Positions 1-7,553 of a DNA stretch of 64,000 nt are shown here, piece by piece; the first letter of the stretch is position 1; every line of letters starts with the position of its first letter. The position numbers and the translations under genes were made by a program. Where the stretch lies: the NCBI GenBank assembly GCA_028284345.1, contig JANQRY010000003.1, forward strand, positions 930,001-994,000, in the 5' to 3' direction. The stretch is from Hyphococcus sp. (GTDB lineage Bacteria > Pseudomonadota > Alphaproteobacteria > Caulobacterales > Parvularculaceae). The notes under the pieces are model-generated. The model saw only the letters and a program-made list of their open reading frames with translations, was not told the DNA's origin and searched no databases.

Positions 1-98
1 AAACCGGAATCCGCTATCTAGGTCAGGCGGATATCGGTCACGACACTGACAATAAAATTGTTCCATTCGGAGAATTTGCGGATCGCTACGCGTCATGA
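1..98 (+). CDS. C-terminal end of an unidentified protein (partial)
   Basis: An open frame enters from the left edge and ends at TGA 96-98, giving 31 residues that finish DNKIVPFGEFADRYAS. The stop overlaps the ATG of the next gene (ATGA), a usual sign of translational coupling, so the frame is probably real. There is too little sequence to name a family. Confidence 0.5.
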   Translation, partial: TGIRYLGQADIGHDTDNKIVPFGEFADRYAS

Positions 99-688
99 CA
101 CCTACGGAATTCAACGATATTATCCGAACAAATCCCACAAACTGCGAAATACTGGATCGCCTCCCCCAGCTTAACGTGCCCGACACCTGGCTCGTCTCAG
201 GTGCTCTCTTTCAAACCGCTTGGAACCATCAAACAGGCCGCGCTCCCGCTTACGGCATCAAAGACTACGACGTTCTTTATTTGGATGCAGAAGATCTGTC
301 GTGGGAGGGCGAAGACAAGGTGATCAAACGGGCCGAACGCCTCTTTCAAGACGTACCGGCCGAAGTCGAAATCCGCAACCAGGCACGTGTCCATCTGTGG
401 TACGAAAAAAAGTTCGCCATGCCCTATCCGGCGCTAAAGTCGTGCAAGGCTGCAATTGATCGGTTCCTGTCACCGGCATGTATGGTTGGCTTACGCTCTG
501 ACGGCACCGAAACGGGGGAGCTTTATGCGCCTTACGGCCTCAATGACATTGAGCACATGATCGTTCGGCCTAATCCATCGGCCAATTTCAACTGGGATCG
601 GTTCATGGACAAGGCAAGGCGCTGGCAATCGGCATGGCCTGAGATCCGCATTGAAACGGCCCCACCTCAAGAGCGCAGCACCGCTTAG
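95..688 (+). CDS. Nucleotidyltransferase-like family protein (NTP_transf_6 type)
   Basis: 197 residues. The layout fits the small nucleotidyltransferase-like family PF06042: a glycine/serine strand VSGALFQTAWN (34-44) is followed by an acidic pair in GIKDYD (D57, D59), then VEIRNQARVHLWY, and a C-terminal block around APYGLNDIEHMIVRPNP. In nucleotidyltransferases the acidic pair binds metal. Substrates of this family are largely unknown, so no reaction is assigned. The ATG overlaps the stop of the upstream frame, suggesting a two-gene operon. The gene converges with the dehalogenase gene, with only ten bases between the two stop codons. Confidence 0.75.
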   Translation: MTPTEFNDIIRTNPTNCEILDRLPQLNVPDTWLVSGALFQTAWNHQTGRAPAYGIKDYDVLYLDAEDLSWEGEDKVIKRAERLFQDVPAEVEIRNQARVHLWYEKKFAMPYPALKSCKAAIDRFLSPACMVGLRSDGTETGELYAPYGLNDIEHMIVRPNPSANFNWDRFMDKARRWQSAWPEIRIETAPPQERSTA

Positions 689-698
689 CTGCCAACAG

Positions 699-1772
699 TC
701 ACTCCGAGAGACTTTCCTCACTCAACTCGCTGTCTTCCGTCCCTTGCTCCGCTGGTTCGTCAACGTCGCTGAGCTCCGAGAACCAAGCAACGATTTCGCG
801 GCCGATCTCTTCGGGGTGATCTTCCTGAACAAAATGAATCCCTTCCCCCAACTGAACCCCCTTTATGTTTGTCCAAGTCGAAACAATCTCTTCCGCGGCC
901 GCGGGAGGAATCAAAGCGCCCGGTTCAAAGTGCAACAAAAGTTTGGGCACAGAGGAAGACGGTAACCACGAGAGAAAATCTTCGACCCGGTCGGCGACAT
1001 CCTCAGGAGATCCATCGAAAGGAATCTGCCGGGGCCACACTAAGGTCGGAAGACGCGATCCAAACGTGGGGAACGGTTCCCGGTACGCCGCCATCTCATC
1101 CGCGGTCAATTCGCGCACCACGCTGAACGGCAACAGGCGCTCGACAAAGCCGTTAAACCCCAAAACGATCAGCTCGCCTATACCGGGCGTCCGAAATCCG
1201 CGAAAGATGGTCTGCCCAGGCTGTCCTAAGTCGCTGAGACTGCCAACCTGGTAGATGGCTTCCATGAACGCAATCGCGCGCACATTTTCTTGATGCCTGT
1301 AGGCGTAATCAAAACCAAGCGCCGACCCCCAATCATGGATAACAAGCGTGATGTCCTTCAATTCAAGAGCTTCGATGAAGCCTTCTAAATAGGTCGCATG
1401 CTCTGCGAACGTATAATCGATGTCCGGCCGATCCGACGCACCAAACCCGATATTGTCAACGGCAATGGCACGGACACCGCTATCGGCCACAATCGGCAAG
1501 ATGTTTCTCCACAAGTAGGAAGAGGTCGGGTTACCGTGCAGGAACAAAAAGACCTGCCCCTCGGCGTTTCCTTCATCGATATAGTGCAAGGTCGAACCGT
1601 TCACTTCGACATAGTGAGATCGAAACGGATAGTCCGCCCAGACCTCCGACATTTGCCGTTCTGGCTTTTCCACAGGATCGGGGCCCAACGTGGTCAAGTA
1701 AAACGAAAATCCCGCCCCAACCAAAAGGGTCAAAACGAGGATCCGTAAGAACCACTTGATCAAGAACCCCAT
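699..1772 (-). CDS. Haloalkane dehalogenase (HLD-II-like) with N-terminal membrane anchor
   Basis: 357 residues in the alpha/beta-hydrolase fold. The catalytic pentad of subfamily II haloalkane dehalogenases (DhaA type) can be placed: Asp147 nucleophile and Trp148 in VIHDWGS, halide-binding Asn81 in HGNPTSSYLWRN, catalytic acid Glu171 in FMEAI, and base His313 in GIHFVQEDHP. Such enzymes hydrolyse carbon-halogen bonds to alcohols. Unlike classical soluble members, residues 4-24 form a hydrophobic segment that should anchor the protein in the membrane. A Glu-rich tail follows the fold. I chose the ATG at 1772 because GGGAGG lies just upstream; a longer frame has no such site and would put 40 odd residues before the anchor. 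Substrate range is unknown. Confidence 0.85.
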   Translation of the reverse strand: MGFLIKWFLRILVLTLLVGAGFSFYLTTLGPDPVEKPERQMSEVWADYPFRSHYVEVNGSTLHYIDEGNAEGQVFLFLHGNPTSSYLWRNILPIVADSGVRAIAVDNIGFGASDRPDIDYTFAEHATYLEGFIEALELKDITLVIHDWGSALGFDYAYRHQENVRAIAFMEAIYQVGSLSDLGQPGQTIFRGFRTPGIGELIVLGFNGFVERLLPFSVVRELTADEMAAYREPFPTFGSRLPTLVWPRQIPFDGSPEDVADRVEDFLSWLPSSSVPKLLLHFEPGALIPPAAAEEIVSTWTNIKGVQLGEGIHFVQEDHPEEIGREIVAWFSELSDVDEPAEQGTEDSELSEESLSE

Positions 1773-1904
1773 ATTTTCCTCCCGAATCACCAAGCCAAGT
1801 CGCTGACGAACTCTGAAACCATCGTCAAGCAGCATAGGCAGAACGCCAAGAGGAACAATGAAACGAAAGGCCGCCTCGCGATATCGTGACATCTCCCAGC
1901 CAAG

Positions 1905-1937
1905 AAAAAAGCCGCTTCGCTGTATGCGAAGCGGCTT
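1905..1937 (-). terminator. Intrinsic terminator of the candidate small RNA
   Basis: A perfect 12-bp stem (AAGCCGCTTCGC at 1909-1920 against 1926-1937) with a five-base loop is followed on the minus strand by six T residues. It ends the small RNA rather than any coding gene. Confidence 0.85.
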
Positions 1938-1983
1938 TAGTTTAGGGAGGAAACGCCCAGGAAGGGCCGCGATTCATATCGCA
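1905..1983 (-). ncRNA. Candidate small RNA of the alpha-r8 / MmgR type
   Basis: Read on the minus strand, about 79 nt can be folded in order: a 5-bp hairpin GCGAT/ATCGC (1982-1969), a second hairpin GCCC/GGGC with loop TTCCT (1967-1955), a single-stranded TTTCCTCCCT (1953-1944), and a 12-bp intrinsic terminator ending in T6. From memory, the ten-base TTTCCTCCCT and a size near 77 nt are hallmarks of the alphaproteobacterial alpha-r8 family, whose member MmgR limits polyhydroxybutyrate storage in Sinorhizobium. The CU-rich loops could pair with Shine-Dalgarno sequences. No open reading frame explains this terminator. The family call is from recall, not a database match. Confidence 0.65.
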
Positions 1984-1984
1984 C

Positions 1985-2418
1985 CGCAACAATCGCCCGC
2001 TGCAACGCAAAAATCAAGTGAAACTTTTGTGTGTTTCACGATTTTCGGCCATTTGCGTCAGGAAGTCGCAGTATAGGAATCTGATATACGTTCTAAAGCG
2101 TGAAAAAGAGGGAAGAACAGCTCGCCCTTTGGATGCGCTGCAAAATAACGAATCGCCTCCTTAGAAAGACGCAAAGGAAGACGGGAAAAGGGATCCAAAA
2201 TGGCGGGCCGACTCCGATTGCAGCCCTCTTGCCTGGGTGGGTACGGCCAAGACGAGTGCTTGACGCCGGAAAACCTCCTCGGATAGACACCGAATGACGG
2301 AAGACACGGTTTGCGTACCGGCCCTTTGACACCATCATTGGGAATCTTGGAAGCGAAGATTTCGTGCTAGGGTTGGTTTGAAATCGATGGCGAAAATTTA
2401 GACGGCAGGCCAAGGCTT
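1985..2418. other. Intergenic stretch without a recognisable gene
   Basis: Apart from the candidate small-RNA promoter at its left end I see nothing convincing. The only sizeable frame (2100-2297, plus) is rich in Lys, Arg and Pro, has no convincing ribosome site and resembles no family known to me. Confidence 0.5.
1989..2017 (-). promoter_or_regulatory. Candidate sigma-70 promoter of the small RNA
   Basis: On the minus strand TTGATT (2017-2012) and GATTGT (1994-1989) are 17 bases apart, which places transcription start near 1983, right at the first hairpin. The -35 box is good and the -10 box is weak, so the call rests mainly on its position. Confidence 0.4.
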
Positions 2419-3654
2419 TTGCTACGAAATCGAACAAAATCGCAACAAAACAACAGCGACGACAAACCAGAGAACGAGCAAACGCCGAAACGCAGAGCGT
2501 TTCTGAAGCGAATCGCTAAGAGGATTACCAGGCGCAAAGTCGTAATTCCCGAAATCGATTTCTCCAAGCCACTTCGTATTCTGATCGTTACCGACGCTTG
2601 GAAGCCCCAAGTAAATGGCGTTGTGCGCACGCTCGAAACTCTTGGCGAAGAGCTCACCAAACACGGTCATGAAGTAAGATATCTAGAGCCGAGTCGCTTC
2701 AAGACCGTGCCGATGCCGTCGTATCCGGAGATAAGACTATCGCTTTTTGCCGGAAAAGAAGTTCGCCGGACAATACGAGAGTATCTGCCCAACGCCATCC
2801 ACATTGCCACGGAAGGGCCGCTCGGCTGGGCTGCGCGAAACTACTGTGTAAGAAAGAAGATCGCGTTTACGACCTCATTTCATACACGGTTCCCGGAATA
2901 CATCCACGCGCGCTGGCGCCTTCCAATGAGTTGGAGCTACGCCGTTCTCAGATGGTTTCACGGACGCGCACAGACGATGATGGTGGCAACCGACTCCCTC
3001 AGAGAAGAAATGGAAGCCAGAGGTTTCCCAAGGCTCAAAATATGGTCGCGGGGCGTCGACCTCGCTCAATTCTCGCCCGGCGACAAAGACTGGCTCGATT
3101 TTCCGCGCCCCATCTGGCTCCACGTCGGTCGGGTCGCCATTGAAAAGAACATCGAGGCCTTTCTCAAAATGAACGTGGACGGAACGAAAGTGGTGGTCGG
3201 CGATGGGCCGCAAACGGAGGAGTTGACCGCGCGCTATCCCGAAGCAAAATTCGTTGGTCCCAAATTCGGCGAGGAATTGGCCAAATACTATGCCGCGAGC
3301 GACGTGTTTGTCTTTCCCAGCAAAACCGACACGTTTGGGCTTGTGCAAATTGAAGCCTTGGCGAGCGGGATCCCCGTGGCCGCCTATCCGGTCAAGGGTC
3401 CGCTAGACGTAATTGGCGATGCGCCTGTCGGGGTTCTAGATGAAGATCTAGAACGAGCGGCGAAGTCAGCGCTCAATTGTGCCACACCCGAAGAATGCCG
3501 GGAATATGCGAACCTCTTTTCTTGGGAAGCGTGCTCACTTCAGTTTCTCTCGAACCTGACAGTTGACGAAGACAATCCGCCGCCGCTGGACAAGCTCGAA
3601 CACCAGCCGATGATGTCGATGCCGAGAGAACAAGAAGTGGATGCGGCCGAGTAA
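2419..3654 (+). CDS. GT4-type glycosyltransferase
   Basis: 411 residues. A charged N-terminal tail of about 45 residues precedes a GT-B fold. The N-terminal domain begins RILIVTDAWKPQVNGVVRTL and contains the TSFHTRFPEY motif. The C-terminal domain holds WLHVGRVAIEKNI and, near residues 299-315, FPSKTDTFGLVQIEALASG with the two glutamates of the E-x7-E motif that binds the sugar nucleotide in retaining GT4 enzymes. Close relatives transfer mannose, sulfoquinovose or uronic acids to lipids or glycans; donor and acceptor cannot be told here. The start is TTG: an in-frame stop at 2368 and the lack of ATG or GTG leave no better choice, and AAGG lies six bases upstream. Confidence 0.85.
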   Translation: MLRNRTKSQQNNSDDKPENEQTPKRRAFLKRIAKRITRRKVVIPEIDFSKPLRILIVTDAWKPQVNGVVRTLETLGEELTKHGHEVRYLEPSRFKTVPMPSYPEIRLSLFAGKEVRRTIREYLPNAIHIATEGPLGWAARNYCVRKKIAFTTSFHTRFPEYIHARWRLPMSWSYAVLRWFHGRAQTMMVATDSLREEMEARGFPRLKIWSRGVDLAQFSPGDKDWLDFPRPIWLHVGRVAIEKNIEAFLKMNVDGTKVVVGDGPQTEELTARYPEAKFVGPKFGEELAKYYAASDVFVFPSKTDTFGLVQIEALASGIPVAAYPVKGPLDVIGDAPVGVLDEDLERAAKSALNCATPEECREYANLFSWEACSLQFLSNLTVDEDNPPPLDKLEHQPMMSMPREQEVDAAE

Positions 3655-3690
3655 GGACGCACCGCTTACCTATGCGTGTCAACGCCCGTC

Positions 3691-4326
3691 CTATCCGTCA
3701 GCTTCGGGATGAAAGCGATAGTGACCATGCATGGGGTACTCAAATAGGACGTCTTCGAGCACAGTCCCCGCCCCCACATTGTGAACGATCAACGGCCGCT
3801 TCCCATCCGCCGATCTTCGGTTGGAGACAATTCCGATATGCGGCAGGCTGTGACCGAGGCGCCACGTAACGAGATCTCCGGGTCTGTAAGCGTTCGGATC
3901 TTCTGACAGCGCAATCTGCTCGCCATACCGCGCAAAATAAGTTTCCAAGTTCAGTACACGGCGGTGATCGATATTTGGATCCGGCCTGTTGAGCCCCCAC
4001 GCCTTCGGATAAAGGTTGAATTCGGCCGACATGTCTTCATGCACAAGCTGTTGTAAATCAAAGCCCAAAGCACGATAGGATCGGATCAGGACATCCGTAC
4101 ACACACCTCGATTACCGGGGACATCACCCATCGGATAAGCAATAACCCTGTAACTGCCGTCATAGATGACACGGGCCTTGGTGCGTACCTCCGCCGCAGC
4201 AGCCAACCGTTCACCGAACGTTGGAGTCGATGCGTGTACACTCACACGACCTTCCAAAAGCAGCGCAGCAAGTACGAAGACCGCAAACAGCGGAATAAAT
4301 CGGGAGTGGGCTGCAACATTGGCCAT
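3691..4326 (-). CDS. Exported DUF1287 protein
   Basis: About 212 residues from the ATG at 4326. The first 33 form a likely Sec signal (RFIPLFAVFVLAALLLEG then VHA). The mature part carries the DUF1287 signatures: IAYPMGDVPGNRGVCTDV with a conserved Cys, LVHEDM, DPNIDHRRV, PGDLVTWRLG, PHIGIVS and IVHNVGAG. These Cys/His blocks recall papain-like amidases, so a cell-wall or peptide hydrolase role is possible but unproven. A longer frame starts at TTG 4422; the ATG gives a cleaner signal peptide, though neither has a strong ribosome site. The gene is divergent from the TTL-PqqD-HprK fusion, 197 bases away. Confidence 0.8.
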   Translation of the reverse strand: MANVAAHSRFIPLFAVFVLAALLLEGRVSVHASTPTFGERLAAAAEVRTKARVIYDGSYRVIAYPMGDVPGNRGVCTDVLIRSYRALGFDLQQLVHEDMSAEFNLYPKAWGLNRPDPNIDHRRVLNLETYFARYGEQIALSEDPNAYRPGDLVTWRLGHSLPHIGIVSNRRSADGKRPLIVHNVGAGTVLEDVLFEYPMHGHYRFHPEADG

Positions 4327-4523
4327 ACGAAAGCGTAACCATCCGACCTGGGCGGAAATAAGGTCCTTATCGAGTGACGGACTGTCCCGCGAAATCGGCG
4401 GTGCGCCCTTCGGTCCCGTCAAAGTGAAGACTTGTGATTTTCCTCGTCACGGCGGACCTTTCATTGAAGACACTCAGAATTGGACCGTCCACCCTTCAAA
4501 GACTTGAAAGAGAGAAGACGAAC

Positions 4524-6929
4524 GTGAAACGCTATTGGCTCGGTGGAAAAGACCCAAAAGCCCAAGACAAGTTTTTTGTCGAAGCGCTCGATCCCGGTCG
4601 CTGGCAGGCGGGCTCGAAGGATGATTGGGACACATGCTGGTTTACCGGCATGCCCGATGCCGACCTGTTCGAGCATCTCAAGTCCGGCAATTCCATCAAC
4701 CACATTCCAGGAAACAACGGTGTCACAGTAAAGAGCCTCTTGTACAAAACCCTAAGCGCACAACGTAATCGTGTTGCCGGTCATGATATTCAACAGAAGT
4801 TCGACTTCTTTCCGCGCGTCTACTCGATGCCGGGTGAGTATTTCGATTTTCAACGAGATGCCGCCGCGAACCCCGACAAGTTATGGATCGCGAAGCCCAA
4901 GAGCCTGTCAAGAGGGCGCGGTTTGGGACTGGTCACCGACCCCGGCACCGTCGCCAAAACGTCCGACTGGCTCGTCCAGAGATACATAGACAATCCGCAT
5001 CTCTATGATGGTCACAAATATGTCCTCAGGTGCTATGTCCTCATCACTTCTGTCGAACCCTTAAGGGTCTATCTTTATAAGGAGGGCTTTGCCAAGCTCG
5101 CTTCGGAAAAGTACGCCAAAGAAGACCTATCGAACCCTTATGTCCATCTCACGAATCCGGACATCAACGAACTCAACGAGGAGGTGGAAACACCCGTTAT
5201 CTTCATCCCGTTTTCCGACTACAAGACATGGCTTACTGCGCAAGGAATGGATCCCAATGAGATCTTTGCAAAAATCAAAGACCTCGTTGTCCTTACCGCC
5301 ATTTCCGTTCGTGAGCGGATGAGAGAACGACTCTCCGAGATCGCTTCTGACACAAGCGGGTGCTATGAGTTGATCGGAATCGATTGCCTCGTAGACGAAA
5401 CTGGCAAGCCTTGGATTCTGGAATGCAATCTGAGCCCCTCGCTGGAGGTGGTATCCTCGTCCGGCGGCGGCGACGATGTGGAGGCCAGCGTGAAACGCAA
5501 CGTCGTCGAGGACATCGTTTCGATTAAAGGGCTAAACGAGGACAATCCACCTTGGCTCAACACGCAGGGCGCCCAGCGCATCGTCGCACAGCATGACTTC
5601 GAACAAGACCGGTCCGGGAAATACGAGCTCGTGTTCCCTTCGCAAGACGTTGATAACTATCTGCCGGCATTTCCAATTCCTCGCTACGCCGATCGTCTCT
5701 TGGCGGAGCATATGCTGGGCAAGCCCTTGCGCGAGCCCACCTATTCGATCGGACGCGTTACTGAATTCTACTTAGAAGATGGGCTGGTCCTTCATGACGC
5801 GACGAGTGGAGACATGCTTGTTCCCAATCCAACAGCATCGTGGATATGGTTGAACATGGGCAATGGCCGAACAACCAATCAGATCACCCAAGACCTCATC
5901 GAGAGAAAACTTCAAGCCGATGAAACCTCCGAAAACGAAAAAGCCCTCACCCGGCAAATCGAAGGAGAAGTTTGGGATGCGCTGGCCGATTGGGGACACA
6001 AAGGGCTTTTGGGACACTTTGATTCCGCGAGCGCTCCGAACCGAAGCGAAACGTGGTTTCCAAAAAAGTGGCACACAGAGCATAAGATAGATCTACTTGG
6101 AAACTCAGTCGCGTGGCGTTCAACCTGCCCGGCCGCATCCGCACGGATGACCGTGTTTGGTGAAGCTAAAGAAACAGATGATGCGCCCTCGCTCATTATC
6201 GAGATCCTGGAAGGGAGGCAAGGCTATGCAATAATCACTCGCTCTTCTGAGTCGGACATCCCCAAATTGACTGCGACCGACGTCAAACTGTCGCGAATTG
6301 CCCCCATTGTATCTGCCTCACTGGTTCAGTTCATCTGTGATCAGAACGAAAGGAACTCGGTCCTCCGAGGCTGTCTTTTGGAAACAGCTCCTGGGAAGGG
6401 CATATTCGTTACGGCTACCGGCGGCGGGGCATGGGACACACTCGCTCTGCGCCTCTCCCAACATGAAAAATTCAAACTGATGGGCGGGGCGGCACTGGCA
6501 ACACAGGACCTGGGCAAACTAATCCCCATTCCAATTCCTGCACGGTCCCCCATTCAATTGGCAGACGCCCCATCACAGGATAATCTGATCGCCGCGTCAT
6601 CAGCAAGCGAATGGACACGTGCTGAATCCGGGTTCTTGTTTCCCTGCGAATCGCAAGCGGCTTTAGAAGCAATCGACATTCAAGTTGTCCTCGTCCCGGA
6701 GGATAAACATGGGCAGACCAAAGCCGAAATGGCGGCATTGTCGGAAGCGGACACGATTGCGAACGTCTGGCCATGCCGGCTCGGCAGCGCAGATCCAGAT
6801 ATCGTTTCAGCAGCTGTCGATCAGCTTGCGAACATGCAATGCTTTCGCATAACGTTCTCCTATGAGCAGTGCAACACCACGGACTTGGCAAAGCTTGTAC
6901 ATAATGCCCTCAGCAAGAAGAACGTCTGA
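4524..6929 (+). CDS. Tubulin-tyrosine-ligase-like ATP-grasp / PqqD-like / degenerate HprK-like fusion protein
   Basis: 801 residues from GTG 4524 (GAGAAG seven bases upstream; another GTG at 4434 adds 30 residues). Residues 1-340 match the TTL family: FPRVYSMP, WIAKPKSLSRGRGLGL (121-136, ATP loop), QRYIDNPHLYDGHKYVLRCY (from 152), VHLTN, YELIGIDCLVD and ILECNLSPSL (298-307), whose Glu300 and Asn302 are the metal ligands. Residues about 411-497 look like PqqD, a peptide-recognition fold of RiPP pathways. Residues about 518-798 resemble HprK-related kinases, but the P-loop position (630-642, TATGGGAWDTLAL) lacks the GKS/T motif, so kinase activity is doubtful. TTL enzymes ligate amino acids to protein C-termini. 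The sequence suggests ligation to a peptide held by the PqqD domain; the substrate is inferred, possibly the product of 7069-7386. Confidence 0.8.
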   Translation: MKRYWLGGKDPKAQDKFFVEALDPGRWQAGSKDDWDTCWFTGMPDADLFEHLKSGNSINHIPGNNGVTVKSLLYKTLSAQRNRVAGHDIQQKFDFFPRVYSMPGEYFDFQRDAAANPDKLWIAKPKSLSRGRGLGLVTDPGTVAKTSDWLVQRYIDNPHLYDGHKYVLRCYVLITSVEPLRVYLYKEGFAKLASEKYAKEDLSNPYVHLTNPDINELNEEVETPVIFIPFSDYKTWLTAQGMDPNEIFAKIKDLVVLTAISVRERMRERLSEIASDTSGCYELIGIDCLVDETGKPWILECNLSPSLEVVSSSGGGDDVEASVKRNVVEDIVSIKGLNEDNPPWLNTQGAQRIVAQHDFEQDRSGKYELVFPSQDVDNYLPAFPIPRYADRLLAEHMLGKPLREPTYSIGRVTEFYLEDGLVLHDATSGDMLVPNPTASWIWLNMGNGRTTNQITQDLIERKLQADETSENEKALTRQIEGEVWDALADWGHKGLLGHFDSASAPNRSETWFPKKWHTEHKIDLLGNSVAWRSTCPAASARMTVFGEAKETDDAPSLIIEILEGRQGYAIITRSSESDIPKLTATDVKLSRIAPIVSASLVQFICDQNERNSVLRGCLLETAPGKGIFVTATGGGAWDTLALRLSQHEKFKLMGGAALATQDLGKLIPIPIPARSPIQLADAPSQDNLIAASSASEWTRAESGFLFPCESQAALEAIDIQVVLVPEDKHGQTKAEMAALSEADTIANVWPCRLGSADPDIVSAAVDQLANMQCFRITFSYEQCNTTDLAKLVHNALSKKNV

Positions 6930-6958
6930 AGAAGAGATTCATTAGCAAGCATCTCGGC

Positions 6959-6989
6959 AAAAAAAGAGGCCGGCTCCAAGAACCGGCCT
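6959..6989 (-). terminator. Intrinsic terminator of the acidic repeat peptide gene
   Basis: AGGCCGG (6967-6973) pairs with CCGGCCT (6983-6989) around a nine-base loop. On the minus strand the stem is followed by seven T residues, so it serves the gene at 7069-7386 and supports that this minus-strand frame is expressed. Confidence 0.75.
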
Positions 6990-7068
6990 TGCAGGAACAT
7001 TGATCCGCAAGCGTATTAAGCACCTGGAGTTCGCTCAACGCGCTCAGAACATTTTCGAAACAATCAGC

Positions 7069-7386
7069 CTACTCAGCGGATGCTTCCGCTTTGGCTTCAC
7101 CTTCAGCTTCGCCTTCGGCTTTCGCTTCACCTTCGCCCTCGGCTTTCGCTTCACCTTCGCCCTCGGCTTCAGCTTTCGCTTCGCCTTCAGCTTTTGCCTC
7201 GCCTTCGGCCTTGGCTTCGCCGTAGCCTTCCGCTTTGGCTTCCGACGCTTCAGCAACCACGATTTGCTTTTCGTCTACGTCTGTTTCTGCCTGCGCTGTT
7301 GCTGCAAGCAGAAGCGGCGCAGACACAACAAGACTTGTCGCCAGCTTTGCGAAAAGCTTTTCGCGTTTGTCAGTAGATGTCGTCAT
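7069..7386 (-). CDS. Exported small protein with Glu/Ala/Gly/Lys repeat tail
   Basis: 105 residues. The start ATG at 7386 has AAGGAAG upstream. Residues 1-33 form a Sec signal: a basic start (KREK), a hydrophobic core (LATSLVVSAPLLLAAT) and an AQA cleavage site. After a short linker (ETDVDEKQIVVAEA), residues 46-105 are a run of EAKAEGE-like units made only of Glu, Ala, Gly and Lys apart from two Ser and one Tyr, ending ...AEASAE. I know no family for it. It faces the TTL-PqqD-HprK fusion gene, and glutamate-rich C-terminal tails are what eukaryotic TTL enzymes modify, so it may be the substrate. It could also be a metal- or cation-binding periplasmic protein. The opposite strand has a long but artefactual frame. 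Confidence 0.7.
   Translation of the reverse strand: MTTSTDKREKLFAKLATSLVVSAPLLLAATAQAETDVDEKQIVVAEASEAKAEGYGEAKAEGEAKAEGEAKAEAEGEGEAKAEGEGEAKAEGEAEGEAKAEASAE
7072..7251 (-). repeat. Low-complexity coding repeat (EAKAEGE units)
   Basis: Short units of about 18-24 bases encoding combinations of EGEAKA recur through the last 60 codons of the small exported protein. Units vary in synonymous codons (GCC/GCT, GAA/GAG, GGC/GGT), so the amino-acid pattern rather than the DNA seems to be kept. Unit number is likely to vary between strains. Confidence 0.75.
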
Positions 7387-7553
7387 TGATACTTCCTTTT
7401 TTGCTTCGTCGCCGACCTGACAGTAGAGACAGGAGTTTGGTGAAGCAATCGGGCGCGCGATCAACTCTTCTCACACAAAGGCCATCTAACGGAATTGTGA
7501 TCTCCCGGTGCTGAGAGAATGCTTCCTCAATACCAGCCGAAGGAACGCAAACG

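Noticed and set aside
2100-2297. A 65-residue plus-strand frame in the first long intergenic region
   Set aside because: Basic, low-complexity composition, no convincing ribosome site, no recognisable family.
7000-7389. A 129-residue plus-strand frame rich in Phe and Gly opposite the acidic repeat peptide
   Set aside because: It is the antisense reading of the GAA/GCC-type repeats; it has no ribosome site, whereas the minus strand has a signal peptide, a ribosome site and a terminator.
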